A stretch of DNA of 43,423 nt from Verrucomicrobiota bacterium (GCA_022709905.1 JAKLHY010000065.1:1-43423), one strand, 5' to 3'; shown: positions 24,020 to 33,577, numbered from the stretch's first letter. Numbers and translations are program-made. Notes: generated by a model from the letters alone, not told the origin.

Positions 24020-26838
24020 CCCAGACCCCGCCTTCACTCAATCCCAACGACCGCGTCCGGGTCTCCGGCCGCTACGAGCTGGGTATTGGCGAAGTCCTCC
24101 GCGTCTCCGAGACCGGCGGCCTCTACGTCGCCGATGTCGTCTTTGAAAGCCGGGCTGGTCGCCGCCTTGAAACCCTGCCGCTTTCCCGCTTGGAGAAAGC
24201 CAGTTCACCCTGGGATAAGATCCAAGCCGGCCAATTCGACAACCCCAAAGACTTCCTCTTGCGCCAGCTCGCCTGGCAATTCCCGCTCGGCAACACAGGC
24301 GGTGAGCTGACCAATTCCCGCACCCAGCTTCTCCCCCATCAGATCTTGCTCACGCACGATGTGATCAAGATGAACCGCCGCCGTCTTCTCATCGCCGACG
24401 AGGTCGGCCTCGGCAAGACGATCGAAACCGGCATGGTCATCCGTGAGCTGATCGCCCGCGGCGAGGCCATCCGCGTTCTCATCCTCTGTCCGGCCGGCCT
24501 GATCAAAAACTGGCAAAACGAGCTGCGCGGCTGCTTCCGCCTCGAATTCGAGGTGCTGGGCATCGACTTCAACGACTTCGCCCCGGCGAGCTGGGAAAAC
24601 CACAACCGCGTCATCGCCTCCATTGACACGGTAAAGCGCCCGATACGTATGGAGCGCATCCTCAACGCCCCGCGCTTCGACCTGGTCATCGTGGACGAGG
24701 CGCACCACGTCAGCCGCATCCGCTACGGTAAGAAGCAGCAGGTCACCATGAACTACCGCCTGCTCGAAGGGCTCCAGGGCCATACCCGCGACCTGCTCTT
24801 CTTGTCCGCCACTCCCCACCAGGGCGACAATTTCCAATTCTGGTCGCTGATCAACTTGCTCGACAAGGACCTCTTCGACTCACCCGAAGGCATGCTCCGC
24901 CACCGTAGCCTGCTGAATCGCGTTATGGTTCGCCGCACCAAGCGCGAAGTCGTGGATGCCCGCGGTAAGGCCTTGTTCGTTCGCCGCCAGGTCCATACTG
25001 AGAAGTTCGAGCCAGCCTTGCGCGAACAGCGCTTTTACGAGCAGCTCACCGACTACTTGAAAACCGGCTACGAAGCCGCCGGCGTCTTCCGCGCCGGCCG
25101 CACCACCAGCGCCCAGCGCGCCATCGGCTTCGTCATGACCGCCTTCCAGAAGATGATGTCTTCCAGCCCCCGCGCCATCAAACAAGCTCTACGGCGCCGG
25201 TTGCTTGTCCTCCTTGCCCGTGAACAGATCGAGATCGAGAAGAAGCGAAAGACCAACTTCGAACCCGAGCTGGCCACGCGGTTCATGTCCATCCAGGACG
25301 AGATGCGGCTTCTGGCGCGTGAAATTAATCTCACCGGCGGCACTACCATTAACGACGCGGAAGCCGATTCCTACATCGCCCAGGTCCGGCAGCGCATCGT
25401 CCGCAAGCTGGCCGACATGGAGGAAACCACCGAATGGTCCCTCGATTCCGACGAAGAAGGCGACGAGGGCGTCTATGCGGACGCCGAAATCCCGGAAGAA
25501 TCCTCCCGCGTCCGTGAGCTCATCGGCTTGGTGCCCGAGGCCACTGACCGCAAGTTCGACCGCCTCCTTTCCGTCATCTCCGACCTGCGCCGGGAAAACG
25601 AGGGCGAACGCTTCATCATCTTTACGCAATACCGCGAGACGCTCGAATTCCTCCGCATCGAGCTCGCCAAGATTTTCGGCGAAGACAGGCTCGCCACCAT
25701 CAAAGGCGGTCCGTTGGAGGATAAGATCGAAGCCGCCGAGCGGTTTTGGGACGAGAATGGCGCCAAGTTCCTCATCTCCACCTCGGCTGGCGGTGAGGGC
25801 ATCAACCTCCAATGCGCCCGCGTCCTCTTCAACTACGATCTGCCGTGGAACCCGATGGCCATTGAGCAGCGTATCGGCCGCATCCATCGCTTTGGCCAGA
25901 AAGAAGTCGCCCAGGTTTACAACCTGATTGCCCGGGACACGGTCGAAGAGCGCATCTACGCGCTGCTGGCCGACAAGCTCGAATCGGTTGCCAAAGCCAT
26001 CGGCAAATACGACCCGGAGACGCGTGAGCCCATGGAGGATTTTCGCCTCGACATCCTCGGCTATCTCGGCTCCAACCCCGACTACCAGCAGTTGTTCAAG
26101 CGGGCTCTTATCGACAAGGATTACCAGCGCACTGCCCGCCAGCTTGAGGAAATGATGCAGCAAGCCCAGGACGCTCGCGTCGCATTGATGCAGCTCTCCC
26201 AGGACCTGACCCACTTTAACCTCGAACACTACAAGCGCATCTCGGGCCGGTTCAACCTCCAGCAGCTTGGCGCCTGGTGCCGGGAGGCCATCATTCGCCT
26301 CGGCGGCAGCATGTTGCCGGTCGGCGAACTCTGGCAAGTCCTCACCCCCGATTGCCTCAAGTCCTTCCCGCAGGTCGCGCCGAAATACGAAAACGTCACG
26401 TTCGACCGCGAGCTCTCCATGCGGAAAAAGAAGTGCGAGCTGTTCGGCATCGGCCACCCGTTCATCGATGCCCTGCTGGGTTACTTGCAAAACGCGCCGT
26501 TCAGTGGTGACGCCGCCTGCCTGTCGGCCAACGGCGTGAAACATGGCGTTGTCGAGGCTCGCTACCGCGTCACCTGGGACCGCGCCGACCAGGGCTCGTC
26601 TTCTACCGTCATCCGCGTAGCCGTGAATGGCGACGCCCCTGTGGACGAATTCGGCTACGACGCCGAACGCCTCGAAACCGGCCGCTACCTGCCGACCCAG
26701 TCGCCGCCGGCCATACCAGCCGAGGTCCAATCACGCGCCGAAGAAGCCGTCCGCCTCTGGACCGCCTCCCGCCGCACCGAAATGCCCGAAGGCACCATCG
26801 TCCGCTGCGAACTCCTCGGCGTCTCCGCCGCCGTTTGA
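24016..26838 (+). CDS. SNF2-family helicase (BrxH/RapA-like)
   Basis: 940 residues. Motif I DEVGLGKT (128-135), motif II DEAHH (227-231), motif III LSATPHQGD, and the C-lobe with TSAGGEGINLQ and QRIGRIHRFGQ are all intact, so it is an active SF2 translocase of the RapA/HepA branch. The N-terminus begins with a small SH3-like segment (NDRVRVSGRYELGIGEVLRV). The start at 24016 is chosen for its ATGA overlap, and 23938 would overlap the small gene by 82 bases. SNF2 helicases (COG0553 type) occur in type 3 BREX and in DISARM. Here the neighbours favour the former. Confidence 0.9.
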   Translation: MTQTPPSLNPNDRVRVSGRYELGIGEVLRVSETGGLYVADVVFESRAGRRLETLPLSRLEKASSPWDKIQAGQFDNPKDFLLRQLAWQFPLGNTGGELTNSRTQLLPHQILLTHDVIKMNRRRLLIADEVGLGKTIETGMVIRELIARGEAIRVLILCPAGLIKNWQNELRGCFRLEFEVLGIDFNDFAPASWENHNRVIASIDTVKRPIRMERILNAPRFDLVIVDEAHHVSRIRYGKKQQVTMNYRLLEGLQGHTRDLLFLSATPHQGDNFQFWSLINLLDKDLFDSPEGMLRHRSLLNRVMVRRTKREVVDARGKALFVRRQVHTEKFEPALREQRFYEQLTDYLKTGYEAAGVFRAGRTTSAQRAIGFVMTAFQKMMSSSPRAIKQALRRRLLVLLAREQIEIEKKRKTNFEPELATRFMSIQDEMRLLAREINLTGGTTINDAEADSYIAQVRQRIVRKLADMEETTEWSLDSDEEGDEGVYADAEIPEESSRVRELIGLVPEATDRKFDRLLSVISDLRRENEGERFIIFTQYRETLEFLRIELAKIFGEDRLATIKGGPLEDKIEAAERFWDENGAKFLISTSAGGEGINLQCARVLFNYDLPWNPMAIEQRIGRIHRFGQKEVAQVYNLIARDTVEERIYALLADKLESVAKAIGKYDPETREPMEDFRLDILGYLGSNPDYQQLFKRALIDKDYQRTARQLEEMMQQAQDARVALMQLSQDLTHFNLEHYKRISGRFNLQQLGAWCREAIIRLGGSMLPVGELWQVLTPDCLKSFPQVAPKYENVTFDRELSMRKKKCELFGIGHPFIDALLGYLQNAPFSGDAACLSANGVKHGVVEARYRVTWDRADQGSSSTVIRVAVNGDAPVDEFGYDAERLETGRYLPTQSPPAIPAEVQSRAEEAVRLWTASRRTEMPEGTIVRCELLGVSAAV

Positions 26839-26859
26839 AACTTAAGCAATTAAACCACT

Positions 26860-27153
26860 ATGACACCTAAACGCATAAAATTCACACGAGTTAGAGGCTG
26901 GAAGATGGGCAACGGCAAGTACGTCGGCCGCCCGACAAAGTGGGGTGTGCCGAAGGACCTGCAAGGCACCCAGGAGCAGATCGTCCAGCAGTACGAAGAG
27001 AGGATCCTGAAGATGAGCGAGAAGGACCGAGAAGAATTCCTCGCCCCGCTCAAAGGCAAAGACTTGGTCTGCTACTGCGAGCCAGACCAAGCATGCCACG
27101 CCGATGTCCTCCTGCGCCTGGCCAACGCCAAACCGCAGAAGCGAAAGCCATGA
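26860..27153 (+). CDS. DUF4326 protein
   Basis: 97 residues with the DUF4326 pattern: GKYVGRPTKWGVPKDLQG at the N-terminus, then LKGKDLVCYCEPDQACHADV (Cys and Cys-His pair), then LLRLAN. The family is small, widespread in phages and defence islands, and has no settled function. Its C-terminal Cys...CysHis signature resembles that in the two DUF488 proteins downstream. It is separated from the helicase by 21 bases and overlaps the next gene by 4 bases, so it is part of the same transcript. Confidence 0.85.
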   Translation: MTPKRIKFTRVRGWKMGNGKYVGRPTKWGVPKDLQGTQEQIVQQYEERILKMSEKDREEFLAPLKGKDLVCYCEPDQACHADVLLRLANAKPQKRKP

Positions 27154-27878
27154 GCGAAGAAAAACTCATCCTCATTCTAGCCAACTCCGTCCGCGACAAG
27201 AAACACTGCGTAGCCGGCAAAGTCGCCACCGCGCTTGAGAACGGAAAGTTCAATATCAGCCAGCAGTGGATCCGCCTAACAGATCCGCGTGACGCCGACG
27301 GCGCTGTCCAGCCGGCCACCACCCTGCTTAAGGGCCTCAGAGGCGTTCGCCCCCTGGACATCATCAAGGTCGTGCTGCAGGACCCCTGCAACGACCCTAA
27401 TCACCCGGAGGATTGGTTTTTTGACCCCGCCCAAAAGTGGGAGCTTGTGGCATCAGTCGGATACGACGCGCTGCCATTGATCGCGGACAACCCGCCAACC
27501 ATCTGGCACGACGGCATCGAAGAGCGCGCTGTGCCCGCCGGGTACGTCCCACAAATGGGCGTACAAGCCGCCACCCTCTACCTCGTGAAAGCGCCGCCCG
27601 ATTGGGCCTTTAGCTATTGGAAAGAGTGGAACCAGTGGGAGAACCGCAACGACACCAAGCGCAAACTCACCTTCACCTATGCCAACCGCCACCAGCAGTT
27701 CTCGGTGACCGACCGCGCCTTCACCAACCGCTACAAAATCTTCGACCGGGCCACAGAGATGACGCAATACCTGGAGTCGCCGAACCCGAAAGCCTATTTC
27801 TGCCTAAGCCTGACCAAGCTCACGCCCAAGTACAACACCAAGCATTACAAGATCTGCGCCACCGTTTTTGAACCGTGA
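27150..27878 (+). CDS. Dual-OB-domain-like protein
   Basis: 242 residues. The opening 'LILILANSVRDKKHCVAGKV' and the following QQWIRLTDPRDADGAV recall the 'dual OB domain' proteins seen next to DUF488 genes. Later segments are beta-rich with conserved aromatic positions (WEL, WAFSYWKEWNQWE). OB folds would suggest binding of a nucleic acid or nucleotide. It starts in an ATGA overlap and ends in a GTGA overlap with the DUF488 gene. The family call is from memory of the pattern and is tentative. Confidence 0.65.
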   Translation: MSEEKLILILANSVRDKKHCVAGKVATALENGKFNISQQWIRLTDPRDADGAVQPATTLLKGLRGVRPLDIIKVVLQDPCNDPNHPEDWFFDPAQKWELVASVGYDALPLIADNPPTIWHDGIEERAVPAGYVPQMGVQAATLYLVKAPPDWAFSYWKEWNQWENRNDTKRKLTFTYANRHQQFSVTDRAFTNRYKIFDRATEMTQYLESPNPKAYFCLSLTKLTPKYNTKHYKICATVFEP

Positions 27879-28477
27879 AGCCCGACCTGTTCACCATCGG
27901 CCACTCGAATCACCCGCTGGATGCATTCCTCGGGTTGCTCCGGCAGCACTCTATCCAGGTGCTGGTCGATGTGCGCAGCAGCCCATACAGCTCGCGCCTG
28001 CCCCAGTTCAACCGCGAGCCGCTAAAGGCCGCTCTCAAGGCCGCAGGTGTTCGTTATCTATTCCTCGGCGAGGAACTCGGCGCCCGCCGCTCTGAACGCA
28101 ATTGTTATGTTGACGGCGTCGCTCGCTACGACCGCATAGCCAAGACCCCCGCCTTCCAGTCCGGCATCGAGCGTGTCACCAGGGGCATTCAGAAATACCG
28201 CTCCGCCCTAATGTGCGCCGAAAAGGACCCGCTCGACTGTCACCGCACCATTTTGGTCTGCCGTCACCTGCGCGACGTCGCCCAAATCCAGCACATCCGC
28301 GCCGACGGCTCGCTCGAATCCCACGAAGAAGCCGAGAACCGCCTCATGGCCGCGGAGCGCATCCCGACCGACGACCTTTTCACCCCCCCCGAGCAACTGC
28401 TCGCCCGTGCCTACGACCAGCGCGGCGGCAAAACCGCTTACCGCGAGTCCACCGAGCCCGAAGCACCAACGAACTAA
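27875..28477 (+). CDS. DUF488 family protein 1
   Basis: 200 residues starting with GTG in a 4-base overlap. Family features: LFTIGHSNHPLDAFLGLL, then VLVDVRSSPYSSRLPQFNRE, then the CAEKDPLDCHR signature with its Cys and Cys-His pair. DUF488 proteins are common in genomic islands, and their biochemistry is unknown. The C-terminal 50 residues are an extension without recognised fold. This is the typical long DUF488, unlike the shorter one that follows. Confidence 0.88.
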   Translation: MKPDLFTIGHSNHPLDAFLGLLRQHSIQVLVDVRSSPYSSRLPQFNREPLKAALKAAGVRYLFLGEELGARRSERNCYVDGVARYDRIAKTPAFQSGIERVTRGIQKYRSALMCAEKDPLDCHRTILVCRHLRDVAQIQHIRADGSLESHEEAENRLMAAERIPTDDLFTPPEQLLARAYDQRGGKTAYRESTEPEAPTN

Positions 28478-28482
28478 CGCCT

Positions 28483-28935
28483 ATGCCCACCGAAACCATA
28501 CCCGTGTTCACCGTCGGCTTCACCAAGAAGACCGCCGCCCAGTTCTTCGAAAAGCTGCGCGCCGCCGGCATAAAACGCCTGGTGGACGTGCGGCTCAATA
28601 AAGTCTCCCAGCTCGCCGGCTTCGCCAAACGCGACGACCTGCAGTACTTCCTGAAGGAAATTCTGCACGTGGACTATGTCGAAGCCCCGCTGCTGGCACC
28701 CACCCAGGAACTGCTAGACGCCTACAAGAAGAACAAAGGCCGCTGGGAGGATTACGAGCGCGACTTCAACAAGCTGATGGAGGAGCGCCACATCGAAGAC
28801 AAGATAGACCCGGCCATCCTGGCCAGCGGCTGCCTGCTGTGCAGCGAGGATAAGCCCCATCAGTGCCACCGTCGCCTGGTCGTCGAATACCTCCAGCGCC
28901 ACTGGGGCAACCTCGACATCAAGCACATCGTCTGA
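28483..28935 (+). CDS. DUF488 family protein 2
   Basis: 150 residues from ATG 28483, five bases after the previous stop. It has FTVGFTKKTAAQFFEKLRAA, then LVDVRLNKVSQLAGFAKRDD, then the signature CSEDKPHQCHRR. The two DUF488 proteins are clearly homologous but diverged, especially around the VDVR segment, so the pair is an old duplication or two independently recruited members that may form a heteromer. The gene is inside the defence operon. Confidence 0.88.
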   Translation: MPTETIPVFTVGFTKKTAAQFFEKLRAAGIKRLVDVRLNKVSQLAGFAKRDDLQYFLKEILHVDYVEAPLLAPTQELLDAYKKNKGRWEDYERDFNKLMEERHIEDKIDPAILASGCLLCSEDKPHQCHRRLVVEYLQRHWGNLDIKHIV

Positions 28936-28963
28936 TTAGATACCACCACCGGGAACAATTAAT

Positions 28964-30661
28964 ATGAAGGAATTCACACTAACGCCAACGGTTGACGCCA
29001 CTCAGGAGTTCATCGAAATCGCTAACGACTTCGCAAACCCCCTTGACCTGGTCCGCGAAGCCATCAGCAATGCCTTCGATGCCCGCGCCAAAGAAATTCG
29101 CCTCGCCTTCGAGGCCGAAACTATGAACGGCGAGACGGTGTTCGTCATCACGCTGACCGACAACGGGGACGGCATGAACGCCGCCGGGCTCCAGTCCTTC
29201 TTTGACTTGGGCAGCTCGACCCGCCGCAACGACAAGACGACCATCGGCGAGAAAGGCCACGGCACGAAGGTCTATTTCAATTGCAAGCGGCTCATCGTTG
29301 ACACCCAGCGGGACGGCAATCGGTTCGTCGCCACCCTGGACGAGCCCTTCTCCAAACTCCACAAGCGCCAGATTCCCCCAGTCACGGTCAAAGAATCCGC
29401 CAGCGAGACGGCCGCGTCCGGCACGACCATCAAGATCTACGGCTACAATTCCAACAGGCGAGAGCGCTTCACCCATGACCGCCTGCGGGACCACATCATG
29501 TGGTTCACGAAGTTCGGCAGCGTCGAGAGACTTTTTGGCGTTGATAAACTGGCCGACGTGAAACTCCTCCTGAAGGGCCTCGACGCAGACGAGTTCGAAA
29601 CCCTTTCCTTTGGCCATACCTTCCCGGCTGAAAGCGGCAACATCAACGCCCTCTTCACCGCCCATACCATTCAAGCGCCAAAATACTACTGCAAACGGCT
29701 GGTAAAGACCGGGCACCTGCCAAACCACCCGGAAATCAAATATCATGCCGTGTTCTCAATCGAGGGCAACCGCGTCAAGTATGACAACAACCCCATGCTC
29801 CGCCGGCCAGGCTACAACGCCCCGGAAGGCGCCTACACCGTCCAGGACCGTTATGGCCTCTGGCTGTGCAAAGATTTCATCCCAATCCAGCGGCGGAACG
29901 ACTGGATCACCGTACGAGGCACCGAGTTCACCAAATTCCACGCTTTCCTGAACTGCCAGGACCTGCGCCTCACCGCCAACCGCGGCTCCATTGAGAATAC
30001 ACCCGCCGAGATCTTGCAGGACATCGAGGCGGTCGCCCGGAAAATTTACCAGGAAATCGTCGAAGGCGACGAGTGGCTCCAGCTCTCCTACCTCGAAGAG
30101 GAATCCGAAAGCTACAACACAATTGAAAAGGAGAAGAAGAACTTTGAGCTGCGGGTCACCAAAGCCAACCGGGCGAACATCGCCCAGTATAAGAACACGG
30201 TCCTCGTTGAACCGCAGCGGGAGAGCGGCGTCCACAGCCTGGTCGTCCAGCTCATGACGCTTGAACCGGACCTCTTCCCGTTCACGGTCGTTGACTACGA
30301 CACTCTTGAAGGCATCGACATCATTGTTAAAGACCACAACACCGTCCCGGTCCACACCTCCCGCCTGTACTACGTCGAGTTCAAGAATCTCCTTGCGAAA
30401 ACCTTCAACCACTCTTTCGAAAACCTGCACAGCATCATCTGCTGGAACACCGAGCTCAAGCACGGCGACATCGTGAAGGACATCAACAAGGAAGAGCGTC
30501 AACTCTCGGTCGTTGCCCCCGCTAACCAAGGCGACCGGACTCGGTACTTCCTCGATCATCCACGCAAAGCCCACAAAATCGAGGTTTATGTCCTGAAGGA
30601 CTACCTCGCCCAGAAGCTCAAGATCGAATTCCGCCCGCGCACGGCCACCGACACCTTCTGA
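28964..30661 (+). CDS. GHKL-type (Hsp90/MORC-like) ATPase
   Basis: 565 residues. The N-terminal Bergerat ATP-binding fold has its N-box REAISNAFDA (31-40, with Asn 36), G1 box DNGDGM (66-71) and G2 box GEKGHGTK (95-102). The remainder is not recognised, and the C-terminal domain is alpha/beta and may dimerise. MORC-like GHKL ATPases act as ATP-driven clamps and are found in several bacterial defence systems. It is last in the operon, 28 bases after DUF488-2, and no clear terminator follows within the 120 bases before the convergent gene. Confidence 0.85.
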   Translation: MKEFTLTPTVDATQEFIEIANDFANPLDLVREAISNAFDARAKEIRLAFEAETMNGETVFVITLTDNGDGMNAAGLQSFFDLGSSTRRNDKTTIGEKGHGTKVYFNCKRLIVDTQRDGNRFVATLDEPFSKLHKRQIPPVTVKESASETAASGTTIKIYGYNSNRRERFTHDRLRDHIMWFTKFGSVERLFGVDKLADVKLLLKGLDADEFETLSFGHTFPAESGNINALFTAHTIQAPKYYCKRLVKTGHLPNHPEIKYHAVFSIEGNRVKYDNNPMLRRPGYNAPEGAYTVQDRYGLWLCKDFIPIQRRNDWITVRGTEFTKFHAFLNCQDLRLTANRGSIENTPAEILQDIEAVARKIYQEIVEGDEWLQLSYLEEESESYNTIEKEKKNFELRVTKANRANIAQYKNTVLVEPQRESGVHSLVVQLMTLEPDLFPFTVVDYDTLEGIDIIVKDHNTVPVHTSRLYYVEFKNLLAKTFNHSFENLHSIICWNTELKHGDIVKDINKEERQLSVVAPANQGDRTRYFLDHPRKAHKIEVYVLKDYLAQKLKIEFRPRTATDTF

Positions 30662-30781
30662 CCTGACGGCCACTGAGGCCCCCGACCACCCTGCGATCTA
30701 AACGTCCGCTCCCAGCGCAATCAAGCCGCCGGCGCCGCCGGCCCCAAGGCGGGCTGCTCCGCCGACCGCCGCCGATCGCGC

Positions 30782-33577
30782 TCACCTTCGCAGCCGAAAG
30801 AACGCGCTCTTCTCGGCAATCGGATTGGTAATCGTATAACTCCCGCCGACAATTGCTGGCAGAACCGCATTCGACCTCCAAACCGGCGGCAGATTCGTCG
30901 CAGATTCCACCGTGAAGCCAGGAATATCGGCAGGCCAGGTGAGCAGGACATCTCCACCCTGCCGATTTACGGTGAGCCTTGGTGGGTTTACACCGCTGCC
31001 GGATATGGCCATGCTGCCGGAGCCGCCCGTCGCATCCGAGCCAACGACCACGCTGCCGCCCCCATAACTGCCCACTGACAACGGCGTAAAGGTCACCCTG
31101 ACGGTCTGCGCACTGCCCTGCGCAATCGCCCCGTTCCAACTGCCGCTGAAACCACTCGGATAAGTGATGCCGGTGACGGTCAAAGTCGAGTTGCCATTGT
31201 TCGAAATTACTAAGTCATGCTGCTCAGAGGCTCCCACCGGAACATTGCCAAATGCCATGTTGCCGCTTAGCGAAACGACCCGCGTAACCGGAAGTGTTCC
31301 CGTCCCGCGCAGCCCAACCGTGTAGGGACTTGTGGCGCCGAGGCCGTACGTAGCATCATAGTAAATCTGGAGACTTGCGTTCCGCGCGCCTGCCCCGGTT
31401 GGCTGAAACCTTACAGCAACTGTCGCATACGCTCCGGAAGCAATGGGCGAAGTGGGCACCGATACAATGGCAAAATCTTCGCTGTTTGCCCCGGAGACTT
31501 GAACAACGCTTCCCGTCAGCAACATGCTAATGGTTCCGTAATTATAGAAGCGAAACGAGTGAGTTGCTGATTGCGCCCCCATATCCGCACTGCCAAAATC
31601 CGTCCCCTTGCCAACCGTTGGGTTTTGATCACCGTTGAGACTCTCCACCCCATTGAACTCAAGCGATGGATCAACACGTATTTGAGTCATTCCGGTTCCT
31701 TGAACCGTAAATGTGTAGGGGTTCTTATTAGGATCGTCATTCGGAATGGAAATCGTAGCAGTTCGCACTCCTAACCCCCCCGGCTCGAATGCCAATTGGA
31801 TAGTCGAACTACCGCCGTTGGCACCCACGGGAGTTGCTGGTAGTGGCGCAAACAATAAAAAGTCTGCTGCATTGTCGCCACTTATTTGAACTCTCCTTGG
31901 GACTCCGGTGAGGTTCAACGCCCGGTTGAAAGTATTGCTGATGGTAAAGGTCCTGGTTGCCGACTGAAACCCATACACGATGGTGCCAAAATCCGTTCCC
32001 TTGGCCACGCTGGGCGATTGGTCCCCTCTTATAATAGCGGTTCCGCCGTAGCTCAACGACATGCCCGTGGACACAACGCTAAACGTGCCGAGGTTGGACT
32101 GCTGTTCCCCATTAATCACCTGCACCGTCCAGTTGGCTTCATTTGGTCCCACGGTGATATTGTAATCGAGCTCACCGGAGCTAACGAATATCGGCACCCT
32201 GCCCGTGTAAGGCGCATTCACCCCATCGTTGAATGTCAGGGTCGAGGCGGCTGTAAAGCCAGAGCCGAGTACCCTGAGGAGTTGCGTCTGCGGCAAGGCC
32301 AGCGCACTGAGAGTGGTCGGGGAAACCGATGAAATCTCAGGAGTCGCAAGTGACGAGACGTCTGCTGAATAAATACCAACAGATGTCAGAATGAAGAGCC
32401 TGCTACCAGCGACTGCACTCCTCCCAATAAATGCATTCAGAAGACATGGGTCCAGTCTTAACCAATGGCTGGCTCGGTCAGTTGTAGCGATGACCAGATT
32501 ACCAAGGCCTGTGGATGCAAACACCCCCTTCGTAGCACTGCTGTTATTCGCGGACATGGCCACGAAGGGAATCTGATCCAAGCTCCCAAAACCCGCGCTG
32601 TTAACTGACTGCCAATTCGCACCTGAGTCCACCGATTTGAAGATCCCCCGGTTCCCAAAATAGATAAATACAGGGGTTCGATAGGCGATGGTGGACAGGT
32701 ACAAATCCCCACTGGCTTGTTCAAACTGCAGATCGGTATACAGCGCCACGGAAGAAGGAGTCGCAACCGTGTTCCATGTCCCTCCACCGTCCGTGCTTTT
32801 GCGCAACGGGAAAGGCATATACCCACCACCTTCGGTGCCCGTCGTATCGAACTTAACCGGCGGCCCAGGCAACACATCCGCCGTGTAGTAGGTAAACCCG
32901 GAGAAGAAGACCGTGTTAGGTTGTGTCGGAAGGACCCGTACCACATTGAAATAGTCCCTCTTTCCGTTGTTCAGTCCCGCGGCGTAAACCGTGCTCCAAT
33001 CGGCACCGCCATTGGTCGTCTTCATGACTCCTTGTCCAGCTACACCAGCATAAACAGTATCGGAGTTCTGGGGATGCACATCCAAATCAAAGACCGCACC
33101 TTGTATTTGGTAGATGCCGAAAATGTTCATCTGGCCATCGATCCTTTGCCACGACTCACCTCCATTAACACTCCTGTAAATATGGCCGAGCGGTCCTATC
33201 AGATCGTTGTCCACTGCTGTGCCCAGGTAAATTACGTTTGGATTACTCGGTGAAATCACAATTTTCGATACAGGGAAGTATTTCCCCGTCAAAGGATTTG
33301 AATCGAAACCTGTGTTCTTCGCAGTCCAGGTAGCGCCTCCATCTGTACTCTTGAATATGCCGGGCCCCATCACGATCGATGCAACGAAGATGGTGTTTGG
33401 GCTCGCCGGATGAACAGCAATCGCCCCAAAATTACCATCCATATCAGCCGCCCAGGGGCCAGACGCCTTGCTCCAAATCAAGGCTGGATCACCCAGCGCC
33501 GTAGAGCTCAGAAAGCTGCTTAAGAATAATCCCGCTCCGATGTGGAGCAGACCGACACCGCATTTTGACTTCTTCAT
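30782..33577 (-). CDS. Exported Asp-box/IPT/ASH-domain protein
   Basis: 931 residues. Signal peptide: MKKSK followed by a hydrophobic stretch to about residue 29. Residues of about 30-400 hold repeated Asp-box (BNR) motifs such as STDGGATW, SVNGGESW, TTNGGADW and STDGGGTW, typical of sortilin-like beta-propellers. Next is an IPT/TIG-like segment (PEISSVSPTTL...LGSGFTAAS), then three ASH/'choice-of-anchor D' repeats (for example FGTIVYGFQSATRTFTISN), then a C-terminal module ending FFRLRR. That module is typical of exported Verrucomicrobiota proteins. It would work outside the cytoplasm, probably in surface binding or adhesion. It has lower GC than the defence genes. Confidence 0.85.
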   Translation of the reverse strand: MKKSKCGVGLLHIGAGLFLSSFLSSTALGDPALIWSKASGPWAADMDGNFGAIAVHPASPNTIFVASIVMGPGIFKSTDGGATWTAKNTGFDSNPLTGKYFPVSKIVISPSNPNVIYLGTAVDNDLIGPLGHIYRSVNGGESWQRIDGQMNIFGIYQIQGAVFDLDVHPQNSDTVYAGVAGQGVMKTTNGGADWSTVYAAGLNNGKRDYFNVVRVLPTQPNTVFFSGFTYYTADVLPGPPVKFDTTGTEGGGYMPFPLRKSTDGGGTWNTVATPSSVALYTDLQFEQASGDLYLSTIAYRTPVFIYFGNRGIFKSVDSGANWQSVNSAGFGSLDQIPFVAMSANNSSATKGVFASTGLGNLVIATTDRASHWLRLDPCLLNAFIGRSAVAGSRLFILTSVGIYSADVSSLATPEISSVSPTTLSALALPQTQLLRVLGSGFTAASTLTFNDGVNAPYTGRVPIFVSSGELDYNITVGPNEANWTVQVINGEQQSNLGTFSVVSTGMSLSYGGTAIIRGDQSPSVAKGTDFGTIVYGFQSATRTFTISNTFNRALNLTGVPRRVQISGDNAADFLLFAPLPATPVGANGGSSTIQLAFEPGGLGVRTATISIPNDDPNKNPYTFTVQGTGMTQIRVDPSLEFNGVESLNGDQNPTVGKGTDFGSADMGAQSATHSFRFYNYGTISMLLTGSVVQVSGANSEDFAIVSVPTSPIASGAYATVAVRFQPTGAGARNASLQIYYDATYGLGATSPYTVGLRGTGTLPVTRVVSLSGNMAFGNVPVGASEQHDLVISNNGNSTLTVTGITYPSGFSGSWNGAIAQGSAQTVRVTFTPLSVGSYGGGSVVVGSDATGGSGSMAISGSGVNPPRLTVNRQGGDVLLTWPADIPGFTVESATNLPPVWRSNAVLPAIVGGSYTITNPIAEKSAFFRLRR

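Noticed and set aside
25189..26730. 513-residue ORF on the minus strand
   Set aside because: Wholly antisense to the SNF2 helicase, whose motifs are intact. Long antisense frames are expected in GC-rich genes, and this one shows no domain or start signal.
15924..30661. DISARM system
   Set aside because: An SNF2 helicase and a methylase are present, but the hallmark DUF1998 (DrmB), DrmA helicase and DrmC phospholipase-D proteins are not seen, and PglZ points to BREX/Pgl.
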